The notes under the pieces were generated by a model, which worked only from the letters and a program-made list of their open reading frames with translations, ran no database searches and had not been told where the DNA came from. DNA of 64,000 nt from Lysobacterales bacterium (GTDB taxonomy: Bacteria > Pseudomonadota > Gammaproteobacteria > Xanthomonadales > Ahniellaceae): NCBI GenBank assembly GCA_016721845.1, contig JADKHK010000013.1, positions 496,001 through 560,000 on the forward strand, in the 5' to 3' direction. The stretch's first letter is position 1. Each line of letters begins with the position of its first letter. Positions 33,224-43,600 of the stretch are shown here, in pieces. Both the position numbers and the translations under genes were made by a program.

Positions 33224-34018
33224 ATGCGAAACGGCGCCCTTCACATCGCCATCAAGGCCGCGCGCGCGGCTGGCAACGTCATCACGCGCGCACTGCCCAA
33301 ACGCGACAGCCTCGTGATCCACGAGAAGGCGCATCTCGATTTCGTCACCGAGGTCGATCGTCTCGCCGAAGCCGAGATCATCAAGGAACTGCGACGATCG
33401 TTCCCGACCCATGGGTTTCTCGGCGAAGAGACCGGGCAGGTCGGACCGACCAAGCAGCAATGGGTCATCGATCCGCTCGACGGGACCAGCAACTTCCTGC
33501 GCGGCTTCCCGCATTTCTCGGTCTCGATTGCCCTGGTCGAAAAGGGCGAGCCGGTGCTGGGCGTGGTCTTCGATCCGCTGCGCGACGAACTGTTCACGGC
33601 GGAAAAGGGTCGCGGCGCACTGCTCAACGATCGGCGCTTGCGCGTGACGCCGCGCAAGGGCATCGAAGGCGCGCTGATCGCGACCGGTTTCCCGTTCCGC
33701 CAGCGCAAGCTGTTCGACGATCACCTCGACATGGTCAAGGCCCTGCTCAAGACCGGTGAAGACCTGCGTCGCACCGGTTCGGCCGCGCTGGACCTGGCCT
33801 ATGTCGCCTGCGGCCGCTTCGATGCCTATTTCGAGATGGGCCTGCAGCCCTGGGACATGGCGGCCGGCGTGCTGCTGGTCCGTGAAGCCGGCGGTCAGGT
33901 CACCGATATGCGCGGTGGCGACGGCTTCCTTGCCAAGGGCCATATTGTCGCGGCGAATCTCAACGTCGGCGGCGAACTGCGCAGCGCGATCGAGCCCTTT
34001 GTCGGTGGCTTGAACTGA
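33224..34018 (+). CDS. suhB: Inositol monophosphatase family protein SuhB
   Basis: 264 residues from ATG 33224, chosen for the GGAG ribosome site five bases upstream and the family start; an in-frame ATG-less extension to 33164 is not conserved. Metal-binding motifs are GEET (67-70), DPLDGTSNF (83-91) and PWDMAAGVLLVREAGG near 210. The family hydrolyses inositol-1-phosphate with Mg2+. E. coli SuhB also joins the Nus antitermination complex on rRNA transcripts. A terminator-like hairpin in its leader suggests autoregulation. Confidence 0.92.
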   Translation: MRNGALHIAIKAARAAGNVITRALPKRDSLVIHEKAHLDFVTEVDRLAEAEIIKELRRSFPTHGFLGEETGQVGPTKQQWVIDPLDGTSNFLRGFPHFSVSIALVEKGEPVLGVVFDPLRDELFTAEKGRGALLNDRRLRVTPRKGIEGALIATGFPFRQRKLFDDHLDMVKALLKTGEDLRRTGSAALDLAYVACGRFDAYFEMGLQPWDMAAGVLLVREAGGQVTDMRGGDGFLAKGHIVAANLNVGGELRSAIEPFVGGLN

Positions 34019-34068
34019 CCCTCATCTCGTGGATGCGAGCGGGATTCTCACCCACGACAGACAAAAAG

Positions 34069-34095
34069 AAAGGCCGGGAGCGATCCCGGCCTTTT
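34069..34095. terminator. Bidirectional terminator between suhB and secF
   Basis: An 11-bp perfect stem (AAAGGCCGGGA, 34069-34079, pairing with 34084-34094) has a GCGA loop, T-run downstream and A-rich sequence upstream. It can end transcription of suhB (+) and of the yajC-secD-secF operon (-), whose ends converge here. Confidence 0.88.
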
Positions 34096-34118
34096 GCGTT
34101 CTGCACGACGGCTTCCGG

Positions 34119-35057
34119 TTAAGGACGGCGTGCCAGATCCGACTCGTCCTTGGCACGCGGCAGCAGGTCGATGCGATTGGTGCCGAGCATCAACAGCAGC
34201 GGGCAGGCGACGAAGATCGATGACAGCGTACCGATCACGATGCCGATGATCTGCGACTCGGCCATGCCCTTCAGTGCGGAACCGCCGAAGAAGTAGAGCG
34301 CCAGCACGGTCAGCAAGGCCACGAACGAGGTGATGATGGTACGCGACAGCGTCTGGTTGACCGATCGGTTCAGCACTTCGTAGGCCTCGACGCGGTGCAG
34401 GCTGCGGAAGTTCTCGCGAACGCGATCGAAAACCACGATCGTGTCGTTGATCGAGTAGCCCATCACCGACAGGATGCCGGCGAGCACGTTCAGGTCGAAC
34501 TCCTTGCCGGTCACCGCGAAGTAGCCGGTACAGATGAGCACGTCGTGCATGGTCGCAAGAATGGCCGCGACCGCAAATTTCCATTCGAAGCGCAGCGAGA
34601 TGTAAAGCAGGAATCCGAACGCGACGAAGATCACCGCGATCACGCCCTGGCTCGCCAGTTCCTTGCCGACCTGCGGGCCGACGAAGTCGGAGCGGGTGAG
34701 CTTGGCCGGGTTGTCGCTGCTTTGAACCGCGGCCAGCACCGAGTCGCCGGTCTTGGTCGCATTCGCCTGGCCGTCTTCGGGCTGCAGTCGCACCACGATG
34801 TCGTTGGAGGCACCGAACGTCTGCACCACGGCGTCGGCATAACCCGCCTTGGTCAGGCGTTCGCGCAGGAGCCCGACATCGGCTTCCTTGTCGAACTTCA
34901 GTTCGACCACGGTGCCGCCGGTGAAGTCGAGCGCGAAATTGAGGCCACGGGTTGCCAAGGCGCCGATCGCGATCACGAACAGGGCGACCGCGAGGCCGAT
35001 CGACACCTTGCGCAGGCGCATGAAGTCGAACTTGCTGTCATACGGGAACAGATTCAC
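34119..35057 (-). CDS. secF: Protein translocase subunit SecF
   Basis: 312 residues. It has a first membrane helix (about 17-36), a periplasmic P1-like segment containing FALDFTGGTVVELKF, then five C-terminal helices with the SecF signature MGYSINDTIVVFDRVREN and LSRTIITSFVALLTVLALYFFGG. With SecD it uses the proton gradient to pull exported proteins out of SecYEG at the periplasmic side. It lies 15 bases after secD in the standard yajC-secD-secF order. Confidence 0.95.
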   Translation of the reverse strand: MNLFPYDSKFDFMRLRKVSIGLAVALFVIAIGALATRGLNFALDFTGGTVVELKFDKEADVGLLRERLTKAGYADAVVQTFGASNDIVVRLQPEDGQANATKTGDSVLAAVQSSDNPAKLTRSDFVGPQVGKELASQGVIAVIFVAFGFLLYISLRFEWKFAVAAILATMHDVLICTGYFAVTGKEFDLNVLAGILSVMGYSINDTIVVFDRVRENFRSLHRVEAYEVLNRSVNQTLSRTIITSFVALLTVLALYFFGGSALKGMAESQIIGIVIGTLSSIFVACPLLLMLGTNRIDLLPRAKDESDLARRP

Positions 35058-35072
35058 GTGCGGATCTCCGGA

Positions 35073-36938
35073 TCAGATCGACAGGCGCGCAAGTTTCTTG
35101 CGGCCGCTGTAGAAGAGCGAGGCGATGCCGCGCGATACCGAGACCGCGGTGTACATCGAAGTCAGGATGCCGACGCACAGGGACAGTGCGAAGCCGCGGA
35201 TCGGGCCGGAGCCGAACGAGAACAATGCGACGCCACCGAGCAAGGCGGTAATGTTCGCGTCGAGAATCGTGCCCGAGGCCTTTTCATAGCCGATCGCGAT
35301 GCTGGCCAAGGGCGATGTGCCGCCGCGTAGTTCCTCGCGGATACGTTCGTTGATCAGGACGTTGGCGTCCACCGACATGCCGACGGTCAGGGCGATGCCG
35401 GCCAGGCCGGGCAAGGTGAGGGTGGCGCCGAACAGCGACATCACCGCGACCACCAGCAGCAGGTTGAGCAGCACCGACAGATTGGTGACGACGCCGAACA
35501 TCTTGTAGTAGATGACAAAGAACGCCATCACGAAACCGAACGAGAACAGTACGGCGCGAACGCCGGCCTTGATGTTGTCGGCGCCGAGGCTGGGTCCGAT
35601 GATGCGTTCCTCGACGATGTCGATCGGCGCCGAGAGCGAGCCGGCACGCAGCAGCAGCGCCAGTTCGTCGGCTTCACCCTTTTCCAGGCCGGTGGTCTGG
35701 AAGTGCTTGCCGAACGGTTCGCGGATGTTGGCGACGCTGATCACTTCTTCCTTCATGCGCGCCGTGCGGATTTCCTTGCCGTCGACGATCTTGGTCTCCG
35801 GAATGCGCTCGATGAAGACGACGGCGAGCGGGCGTCCGACGTTTTCTTCGGTGGCGCGCAGCATCTTCTGGCCGCCGGCATCATTGAGGCGGATCGATAC
35901 CGCCGGCGTGCCGCTGTCCGGGTCGATGGTGCTGGTCGCGGTGACGATTTCATCGCCCTGCGCGATCACGCGGCGACTCAGCAATACCGGCAGGCCGTCG
36001 CGCGTGAAGTAGAGCTTGGAGCCGGCCGGGGCGCGCCCGGTCTGCAGCACGTCCTGGATGCGTCCGGCGTTCTCGACATCGGACAAACGATATTCCAGGG
36101 TCGCCGTCGCACCGAGGATCTTCTTCGCCGCCGCGGTGTCTTGCACGCCCGGCAACTGCACGGCGATGCGCGAGGCGCCCTGGCGCTGGATCACCGGTTC
36201 GGCAACGCCGAGCGCGTTGATGCGATTGCGCAGGGTCGACAGATTCTGTTCGATCACCTGGTCCATCGAGGCGATGCGGGCTTCCTGCGGCACTTTCACC
36301 GTCATCGGGAATGAATCGACTGTTCCGGGGAGGTCCAGCAACTGCACCCCGGCGGCCAACGTGGCGATTTCACCCGCGGCCTTCTTGCGGTCGTCGGCGT
36401 TGCGCAGCGTGACCAGCACGCCGTCGGCCGCACGCACGGCAGTGCCGCGAATGTCCTTGTCGCGCAACATCGTCTTGATGTCGTCAACCAGGCGCTCGTC
36501 GGCTGCTTCGATCACCGCTTTCGAGTCCACTTCCATCAGGAAGTGCACGCCGCCCTGCAGGTCGAGGCCGAGCGTCATCGGATGCGCGCCGAGACTGGAC
36601 AGCCAGCCCGGAACGGTCGATGCAAGGTTCAATGCCACCGAATAATTCTCGCCGAGCGAGGTGCGCAACATCTCCGATGCACGCAACTGCGTCTCGCCGT
36701 CGACCAGGCGCACCAGCAATCGCTTGTCGCTCAATTCGATCGACTTGAATGCGATCTTGGCGCGCTCCAGATCGCCCTGGACCTTTTCCTTGGTCGCGTC
36801 ATCGAGTACGGCATTGCGACTGGCCGAGATCTGCACCGCAGGGTCCTGCGGGTAGATGTTCGGCAGCGAATAGAGCAAACCGAAGGCCAGCACCACGAAG
36901 ATGATGGCCTTCTTCCACAGCGGATATTCGAGGGTCAT
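35073..36938 (-). CDS. secD: Protein translocase subunit SecD
   Basis: 621 residues, the usual length. There is an N-terminal helix (KAIIFVVLAFGLLYSLPNIYP), a large periplasmic domain with LGLDLQGGVHFLMEVD (about 125-140) and RNRINALGVAEPVIQRQG, then five C-terminal helices including GIALTVGMSVDANVLINERI (about 510-530), a SecD hallmark. It forms the SecDF proton-driven pulling motor in the inner membrane. It starts 27 bases after yajC. Confidence 0.96.
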   Translation of the reverse strand: MTLEYPLWKKAIIFVVLAFGLLYSLPNIYPQDPAVQISASRNAVLDDATKEKVQGDLERAKIAFKSIELSDKRLLVRLVDGETQLRASEMLRTSLGENYSVALNLASTVPGWLSSLGAHPMTLGLDLQGGVHFLMEVDSKAVIEAADERLVDDIKTMLRDKDIRGTAVRAADGVLVTLRNADDRKKAAGEIATLAAGVQLLDLPGTVDSFPMTVKVPQEARIASMDQVIEQNLSTLRNRINALGVAEPVIQRQGASRIAVQLPGVQDTAAAKKILGATATLEYRLSDVENAGRIQDVLQTGRAPAGSKLYFTRDGLPVLLSRRVIAQGDEIVTATSTIDPDSGTPAVSIRLNDAGGQKMLRATEENVGRPLAVVFIERIPETKIVDGKEIRTARMKEEVISVANIREPFGKHFQTTGLEKGEADELALLLRAGSLSAPIDIVEERIIGPSLGADNIKAGVRAVLFSFGFVMAFFVIYYKMFGVVTNLSVLLNLLLVVAVMSLFGATLTLPGLAGIALTVGMSVDANVLINERIREELRGGTSPLASIAIGYEKASGTILDANITALLGGVALFSFGSGPIRGFALSLCVGILTSMYTAVSVSRGIASLFYSGRKKLARLSI

Positions 36939-36965
36939 TGCGGGGTTCCCGTTGAGGGAGGCGGC

Positions 36966-37295
36966 TTACGCCGCCTTGATCGTGCCTTTCGGCAATACGG
37001 CGGAGATGGCCTGCTTCTGCACCTTGATCTCGAGCTTGTCGGAAATCTCGACGGTGATGAAGGCATCGCTCATGTCGGTGACGCGGCCGAGGATGCCGCC
37101 GGAAGTGACGACTTCATCGCCCTTGCCGAGTCCGTCCAGCATCGAACGGTGTTCCTTCGCACGCTTCATCTGCGGGCGGATGGCGATGAAATAGAAGATC
37201 GCGAAGAACACGACCATCATGATCAGGGGCGAAATCGGGTCGGCAGCGGCACTGCCCGCCGCCTGTGCGTGGGCGTCGGAAATCAGGAAGTTCAT
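36966..37295 (-). CDS. yajC: Preprotein translocase subunit YajC
   Basis: 109 residues from ATG 37295 (MNFLISDAHAQAAG). One membrane helix (about 24-43, PLIMMVVFFAIFYFIAIRPQ) ends in the YajC signature RPQMKRAKEH and is followed by GDEVVTSGGILGRV. YajC binds SecDF and the holotranslocon. The queuine tRNA-ribosyltransferase gene often found upstream in related genomes is absent here. Confidence 0.94.
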   Translation of the reverse strand: MNFLISDAHAQAAGSAAADPISPLIMMVVFFAIFYFIAIRPQMKRAKEHRSMLDGLGKGDEVVTSGGILGRVTDMSDAFITVEISDKLEIKVQKQAISAVLPKGTIKAA

Positions 37296-37371
37296 GGGTC
37301 TCGTCTCGTTGTGAGCACCGGACGTGGGGACATTCCGGCACAAAAAAAGGCGGCGGATTATGCCACAGGGG

Positions 37372-37776
37372 TCAAACCGCGTCCGCGCCCAGATTGATCA
37401 GCCGCTCCAGGTTGTCGGCGAGGCGGCCGATCTCGTCGACCAGCAGGTCGATTTCTTCGCTGGTCAGACCGTCGTAGGGGCGGTTCTCGCACAGATGCAG
37501 ATAGGGCACACCATCGAGATCGCTGACGGCGAGGTAGCCGACGCGCTGTTCCCAGTTGAATCGCAGCGAGCGCTTCGCATCCGACTTCGACAGCGGCGCG
37601 ATCGGCGTCGAAATGCGCAGATAACGGCGGCCGCCTTCGGTTTCCAGGTCGCCGAGGAAGATGCCCTGGCGGCGTTCGTCGTCAATGTCGAGGTCGAAGC
37701 CGATCTGGTAGGGCTCGCTCGCCGTCAGTGCAAAGCGTGCACCGAGATGGGCACGGACGTCTTCGAAACTGCGCAT
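37372..37776 (-). CDS. Hypothetical acidic cytoplasmic protein
   Basis: 134 residues from ATG 37776 (MRSFEDVRAHLGARF). It has no signal or membrane helix and is acidic. The pattern is a short helix, a beta-rich middle (RRYLRISTPIAPL, RVGYLAVSDLDGVPYLHLCEN) and a C-terminal helix (EEIDLLVDEIGRLADNLERLI). This layout resembles YbjN or type III chaperone-like folds, but no family could be assigned. It is divergent from the ATL gene (36-base gap) and sits upstream of yajC. A T-run of seven on its strand lies after the stop. Confidence 0.75.
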   Translation of the reverse strand: MRSFEDVRAHLGARFALTASEPYQIGFDLDIDDERRQGIFLGDLETEGGRRYLRISTPIAPLSKSDAKRSLRFNWEQRVGYLAVSDLDGVPYLHLCENRPYDGLTSEEIDLLVDEIGRLADNLERLINLGADAV

Positions 37777-37812
37777 GGTCGTTCTCCAATCCAATACGCT
37801 TATGCTAACCGC

Positions 37813-38157
37813 GTGGACACCGCAGCCGCCATCGCCCGTATTCTCGACACCGTGCGCAGCATTCCTGCGGGCCGCGTCACCAGCTATGGCGAGGTGGCCG
37901 CACGCGCAGGACTCAAGGGCCGCGCGCGCATGGTCGGCCGCGTGCTCGGCCTGGCGCCCGAGGACGACCCGGTCCCCTGGTTCCGCGTACTCAAGTCCGA
38001 CGGTCGCATCGCCTTTCCGGTCGGCAGCGACGCCTACAAGCAGCAGGTGAAGCACCTGCGCAAGGAGGGGGTCGGCGTTTCCAGGACCGGGCGTGTCGAC
38101 CTCGCTGAGCACGGCTGGTCCAGCGACCTATCGCTGGACGCACTGCTCTGGGGATGA
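37813..38157 (+). CDS. Alkyltransferase-like (ATL) DNA-binding protein
   Basis: 114 residues from GTG 37813; no ATG is available. The MGMT DNA-binding domain is visible: TVRSIPAGRVTSYGEVAARAG (recognition helix region) and MVGRVLGLAP. The methyl-acceptor motif PCHRV is replaced by PWFRV, so it cannot repair by methyl transfer. ATL proteins (for example E. coli YbaZ, motif PWHRV) bind O6-alkylguanine and pass it to nucleotide excision repair. Here the histidine is phenylalanine as well. It is convergent with the DUF1631 gene. Confidence 0.88.
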   Translation: MDTAAAIARILDTVRSIPAGRVTSYGEVAARAGLKGRARMVGRVLGLAPEDDPVPWFRVLKSDGRIAFPVGSDAYKQQVKHLRKEGVGVSRTGRVDLAEHGWSSDLSLDALLWG

Positions 38158-38195
38158 GACCCGAGCGTCAACGGTGAGCGCCGGTTGAGCCGGCA

Positions 38196-40430
38196 TTACG
38201 CCGCGCGACTGGTCGCCTGGGCGTCGACCAAGCGACGTTTGACGGCCACCAGCGCCCGCTCGAACAGCGGACCCTGATCGACCGTCTTGATGTGGCCGAT
38301 CATGATGTCGGTCGCCACGCGGTGCCAGGCGAGGTCGGCGACGAGTTGGCCGTTGCGGTTCACGAACAGGCTGCGCTGGGTCGTCGCACTGTTCCAGATC
38401 AGCTTGGCGCGCTGGGATTCGCCCTTCTGGGGATCGCTGATCTCGACCCATTGGCCATTGGCCATGGTCCGCACCCGATTCAGCGCATCGGAATAGGTGA
38501 TGCCCGCATCTGCGGCTTTCTCGACCACGTCTTGCGGTGGCGCTTCGGCTTCGGCTTCGACCTGTGGCGGCGGTGCATCCGGCAGGTGCTCGGCGTCGAT
38601 GCGTTCGAACGATTCCGGCGAACTGCCGGGTTTGGCCTCGATTGCGCCCAACAGATCCTTGTAGCGGTTGCGGAATTCCTGCACCACGCCATCGATGTCG
38701 TTGTCGTGCATGCCCACCGACGACAACGCTCCGCGCATCGCGCTCACGATCGTCGGCAGCATCGCCTGCCAGTGCGAGCGCTCCACCTCGATGGTGACCG
38801 GATCGAAACTCCAGACGAGATCGCGGACCAGCTTGCGGGCCGATTTCCAGTCTTTCGAATCTTCGCCACGGCGGGTCAGGATGAGTTCGAGATGGCGACG
38901 CAGCGGGCCGTTCAGCAGCGTGCCGACGACTGGCGGAACGGGCGTGTGTTCGACGACTTCGGCGATCACTTGCTGGCTGGTGCGCTGTGCACTCAGCCGG
39001 CGCTCCTGCGCTTGCGCTGCCTCGGCCGAGCGCTTTTCCAGCAGTTGGGCACGCTTCTGCTCGTTGGCCATGAAGGCGCGCAGGTCCTGATGCACGCGAT
39101 CGACACCGGTGTCGGCGGTGGTGCCGCTGTCGCTCTCGGACACCGCTGCAGCCACGGCAGACTTGATCTGTTCGAGCACGCGGCCGTCGCGGTCACTGTT
39201 CGGGCTCCATGACCGACCGACTTCGGCGGCGCTCTCCATCAGTGCACGCAGCGGATGATCGCTGCGGTCGAACACGTGCCCGCCACGCAAGGCAGTTCGC
39301 AACAGGGGCACGCGCAATGGCGTGAGCGCCTGCTGCACCTCCTTGGGCAGGGATTCGTCGCGGGCGACGAAATCGAACATCAGCGACACCAGATCGATCG
39401 CGTTCTCGACTTGTTCGCTGAGCACGCCATTGCCCGGCTTGCCATTCGCATCGGTCGTCAGCATGCGCCGCAAGTCGGCGCCGAACTGCTCGCTTTCGAC
39501 CGTGCCGGGATCTGAAATCTGGCCGAGCCGGCGTTCGACCGCAGCGGCATCCAGTTCGACTGCGCCGCCGCCTTCCGCGATGGCCGAGCGCGGGCGTGAA
39601 GCGGTGAGCAGCTTGGTAATTTCGTTCGCGAGTGCGCCCAGATCGATCTGCGGCGCTATGGCGGAAGCCATGGCATTGTTTGGATCGCCAGTCGCCGGCG
39701 CAACCGGGGCGGGCGCCGGATCGGCACCTGCCCGGCGGACGTGGGTCAACTTCAGTTCCGGCAGGACGCCAGCCTCGAAAAGCAGCTTGTTGCCGTCCTG
39801 GATGGCATCGGCGGTGGCGTCGGCGATGTGGCGTTCGATGCGCTTGAGCAGCACCAGTCGCGATTCCAGCCCGATCGGCAGACTCGACAAGGCGGCACGG
39901 AGCGCTTCGGCGAGGACACTGCCCGACAGCGGTATCAGGGTGTCGGACTCCGCACGTTGCAGCAGGTGTTGCAGACGGCGTGTCAGTTCCAGTCGCGGAC
40001 GACCGACGCCATCGTCGCAGCGTGTCGCGATTCGGGTAATGGCCAGCCCGAGTTCCAGTTCGCTTTCGTCGACCAGGCTGAGTTCGTCGGCGGTGCTGTC
40101 GACTCGCGACGCATCCTTGTGCATGCTGCGACCGTGCAGGAAAAGCGAGAATGCGCCACGCACTGCCGCATCGAAACGGTCGGTCGCGCCATCGCGCGTG
40201 CGGCGCAGCGATCGCAAGTCATCGAAATACAACTGCTTCAGGGTGCCGTCGTTGGTCTTCTCCGACATTTCGAACAAGGTGTCGTCGACCTCGGTGAAGG
40301 CCTGCTGCAACGCCGTCTTGAGTCCATTGGCCGCGACATCGCGAACGCCTGCGACGAGTCGTTGCGCCAAGTCGCCGGGTTCGGGGGAGGTACGTCGGGC
40401 TTGGAGGTCGACGATGTTGCCGTTGCTCAT
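38196..40430 (-). CDS. DUF1631 family protein
   Basis: 744 residues, matching DUF1631 in length and architecture. There are no membrane helices. The N-terminus (LQQAFTEVDDTLFEMSEKTN, DDLRSLRRTRDGATDRFDAAV) and a long helical middle lead to a C-terminal segment with DPQKGESQRAKLIWNSATTQR and FVNRNGQLVADLAWHRVATDI, which resembles a PilZ-like barrel. If that is a PilZ relative it might bind c-di-GMP, but the RxxxR motif is not clear. The family is common in Xanthomonadales and pseudomonads, with no proven function. Confidence 0.85.
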   Translation of the reverse strand: MSNGNIVDLQARRTSPEPGDLAQRLVAGVRDVAANGLKTALQQAFTEVDDTLFEMSEKTNDGTLKQLYFDDLRSLRRTRDGATDRFDAAVRGAFSLFLHGRSMHKDASRVDSTADELSLVDESELELGLAITRIATRCDDGVGRPRLELTRRLQHLLQRAESDTLIPLSGSVLAEALRAALSSLPIGLESRLVLLKRIERHIADATADAIQDGNKLLFEAGVLPELKLTHVRRAGADPAPAPVAPATGDPNNAMASAIAPQIDLGALANEITKLLTASRPRSAIAEGGGAVELDAAAVERRLGQISDPGTVESEQFGADLRRMLTTDANGKPGNGVLSEQVENAIDLVSLMFDFVARDESLPKEVQQALTPLRVPLLRTALRGGHVFDRSDHPLRALMESAAEVGRSWSPNSDRDGRVLEQIKSAVAAAVSESDSGTTADTGVDRVHQDLRAFMANEQKRAQLLEKRSAEAAQAQERRLSAQRTSQQVIAEVVEHTPVPPVVGTLLNGPLRRHLELILTRRGEDSKDWKSARKLVRDLVWSFDPVTIEVERSHWQAMLPTIVSAMRGALSSVGMHDNDIDGVVQEFRNRYKDLLGAIEAKPGSSPESFERIDAEHLPDAPPPQVEAEAEAPPQDVVEKAADAGITYSDALNRVRTMANGQWVEISDPQKGESQRAKLIWNSATTQRSLFVNRNGQLVADLAWHRVATDIMIGHIKTVDQGPLFERALVAVKRRLVDAQATSRAA

Positions 40431-40630
40431 TGCGAGTTCCCCGAGGATGTTGCGACTCTAGCCGCCGTGCTGCCGCAAAGTGTGCCGACGTTCACATTTG
40501 CGGCATTCTTTGACGCCGTTGGGCAATGTGACAAACGGTAGCATTGATGCGGGTTTGCGACGAATTTTTGCATGCCTTGACGTGCATCCTCAGCAGGCGC
40601 TTTCAAACGATTGTTTCTCTGGTTCTTGCG

Positions 40631-40648
40631 GGATACCCCCCGGTATCC
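40631..40648. promoter_or_regulatory. Inverted repeat in the glutamate dehydrogenase leader
   Basis: GGATACC and GGTATCC flank CCCC, a perfect 7-bp inverted repeat about 36 bases upstream of the ATG at 40685. It could be an operator or a leader hairpin. The rest of the 254-base gap between the divergent DUF1631 and dehydrogenase genes shows no other clear signal. Confidence 0.3.
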
Positions 40649-40684
40649 TTCGCGCCCCGTTTCAGGTCCTTGGTTGCCGCCGTC

Positions 40685-43600
40685 ATGCCGAACAAGAATG
40701 CACTCGTCGAGGCGGTCCTCGCCCAGTTGAAACCCGGATTCAGCGCCGCCCGGCTGGGCATTGCCCAGACCTTTGTCGGGCTGTTCTTCCGGCGAGTGCC
40801 GGACGAGGACATGGCCGGCCGCGAGCTGACCGACTGGGCCGGCCTGGCGCGCGATGCGCTCGACTTCCTGCAGGTTCGCACCGGGGACAGCGCTCTGGTC
40901 CGCGTTTACAACCCGAATCACGCCGAGCATGGCTGGGAATCGTCCCACACCGTCGTGCAGGTGCTGACCGACGACATGCCCTTTCTCGTCGATTCGGTGA
41001 CCCTGGCCATTTCCAATTGCGACAACTTCGTCCATGCGGTGGTGCATCCGGTCGTGCAGGTGGACCGCGACGCAGGCGGCCACGTGCTGGGCATGCACGA
41101 GGAGTCGGCGACGGGTGGTCGCGGCAAGGCCGAGTCGTTCATGCATTTCGAGATCGATCGCCGCGCTGATCCCGAAGAAATGTCGCGTTTGGCCGAAGCC
41201 GTGCAGCGCGCGCTCCATGACGTTCGCGCCTGCGTCCGTGACTGGGCGGGCATGCGCGCGAAGATGCACGAGATCGCCGAAGACCTGGCGGCGCGTCCGC
41301 TGCCGGTCGATGCCAGTGCGCGCGTCGAGTTGCAGGAATTCCTGCGCTGGGCCGCCAACGACCACTTCACCTTCCTCGGTTATCGCGAATACACGACGGC
41401 GAAGCAGGGTAGCGAAGACGTGCTGCTGGCGGTCGACGGCTCCGGGCTTGGCATCCTGCGCGGCCAGGAAGCGCGGCCGCGACCGCTGAAGTCGCTGGCG
41501 GCGCGCGATGTGCCGGACAGCGAAGGCGGCAAGGTCGTCATCATCACCAAGACCAATGCCCGCTCGAACGTGCACCGTCCGGGCTACATGGACTACATCG
41601 GCATCCTGCGTTTCGACGCGAATGGCAAGCCGGTCGCCGAAGAACGCTTTCTCGGGTTGTTCACGTCCTCGGCCTACACCGCGCGGCCCTGGGACATACC
41701 GCTGGTGCGCAAGAAGTACGAGTCGGTGATGCGCGACTCCGGCTTGAAGCCGGCCGGTCACAGTGGCAAGGCGCTGCGCCACATCCTCGAAACCATGCCG
41801 CGTGACGAAATGCTGCAGGCGGCGACCGGCGAGATCCACGACACCGCGATGTCGGTGCTGGCGCTGCAGGAACGTGCCCGCACGCGCCTGTTCCTGCGCC
41901 GCGACATCTATGGCCGCTTTTACTCCTGCCTGGTGTTCCTGCCGCGCGACCGATTCACGCAGGCGGTGCGCGAGCGCATCGAGATCCTGCTGCGCGAGAC
42001 CCTGGAGGGCGAGCGGGTCGATTCCACCGTGCATGTCGGCGACGAACCGCTGGCGCGTCTGCATCTGACGATTCGCCCCAAGGCCGGTGCGCGCGTCGAT
42101 GTCGATGTGTCGGCACTGGAAATGCGCATCGCCCAGATCGTGCGCAATTGGTACGACGAACTGCGCGATCTGCTGGTCGCCAAGCACGGCGAGGAACGTG
42201 GCCTCAAGCTTGCGACGCGCTACGGCAAGGCCCTGCCGATGGGTTATGTCGAATCGAGTTCGACGGAACTCGCCGCCGCCGACGTCGAAACCTGTGCGGC
42301 CCTGAAGAGCGCTGACGACTTGCGTCTGGCGCTGTACCGCGCGCCGGGGGACAGCGTGCGCCTGCGCCTCAAGCTGTTCCGATTCGGTGCGCCGATTGCA
42401 TTGTCGGAAGCGTTGCCGATGATGGAGAACATGGGTCTGCGCGTGTTGTCCGAGCATCCGTTCGAGATGACGCTCGGCGCGGGTTCGCGCATCTTCATCC
42501 AGGACTTCGAAGTGCAGCCGCAGGCAGGCATCGAGGTCGATCCGGAACAGGTACGCGACAGCTTCCAGGCTGCGTTCGAACGCACCTGGCGTGGCGATGT
42601 CGAGAGCGACGGCTTCAATCGCCTGATTCTCTCCGCGCGGCTGAACTGGCGCCAGGTCGCGATGCTGCGTGGCTACTGCAAGTACCTGCTGCAGATCGGC
42701 GTGCCGTTCTCGCAGGCCTACATGGAAGAGGCGCTGAATCGCTACCCGCAGATCGCGCGCCAGCTTGCGGAATTGTTCGAAGCCAAATTCGATCCGGCGC
42801 GCAGCGACCATGCCGCCAAGCTCGATATCGCATCGAAGGCCTTGAAGCCCATGCTTGACGGCGTCTCGAGTCTCGACGACGACCGCATCCTGCGCAGTTT
42901 CATCACGGTGATCCACGCGACGCTGCGTACCAACTACTACCAGCTCAAGCACGACAAGCCGCGCGATTATCTCTGCTTCAAGTTTGATCCGGCCAAGATC
43001 CCGGACCTGCCGAAGCCGCGGCCCTATCGCGAGATCTTCGTCTACTCGGCGCGGGTTGAAGGCGTGCACCTGCGCTTCGGGCCCGTCGCGCGCGGCGGAT
43101 TGCGCTGGTCCGATCGTCGCGAGGATTTCCGGACCGAAGTGCTCGGCCTCGTCAAGGCGCAGATGGTCAAGAACACCGTCATCGTGCCGGTCGGTGCGAA
43201 AGGCGGATTCTTCGTGAAGAAGCCGCCGATCGCTGGCGACCGTGATGCACAGTTGGCGGAAGGGATCGCCTGCTATCGCATCTTCATCAATGCGCTGCTC
43301 GACATCACCGACAACTTCGTCGGCGATGCGCTCGTGCATCCGCAGCAGGTCGTCCGCCATGACGCCGACGACCCGTATCTCGTGGTGGCTGCAGACAAAG
43401 GCACCGCGACCTTCTCCGACATCGCCAACTCGATTTCTCTGGAGCACGATTTCTGGCTCGGCGATGCGTTCGCCTCCGGTGGCTCGGTCGGTTATGACCA
43501 CAAGGGCATGGGCATCACCGCGAAAGGTGGCTGGGAGTCCGTCAAGCGTCACTTCCGCTCGCTCGGTCGCGACTCGCAGGCGCAGGAGTTCAGCTGCGTC

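Noticed and set aside
37340..37350. T-run on the minus strand as a terminator of the acidic hypothetical gene
   Set aside because: No hairpin precedes the run, so an intrinsic terminator is not supported.
38180..38194. Terminator between the ATL and DUF1631 genes
   Set aside because: The stem is only five base pairs and there is no T-run.
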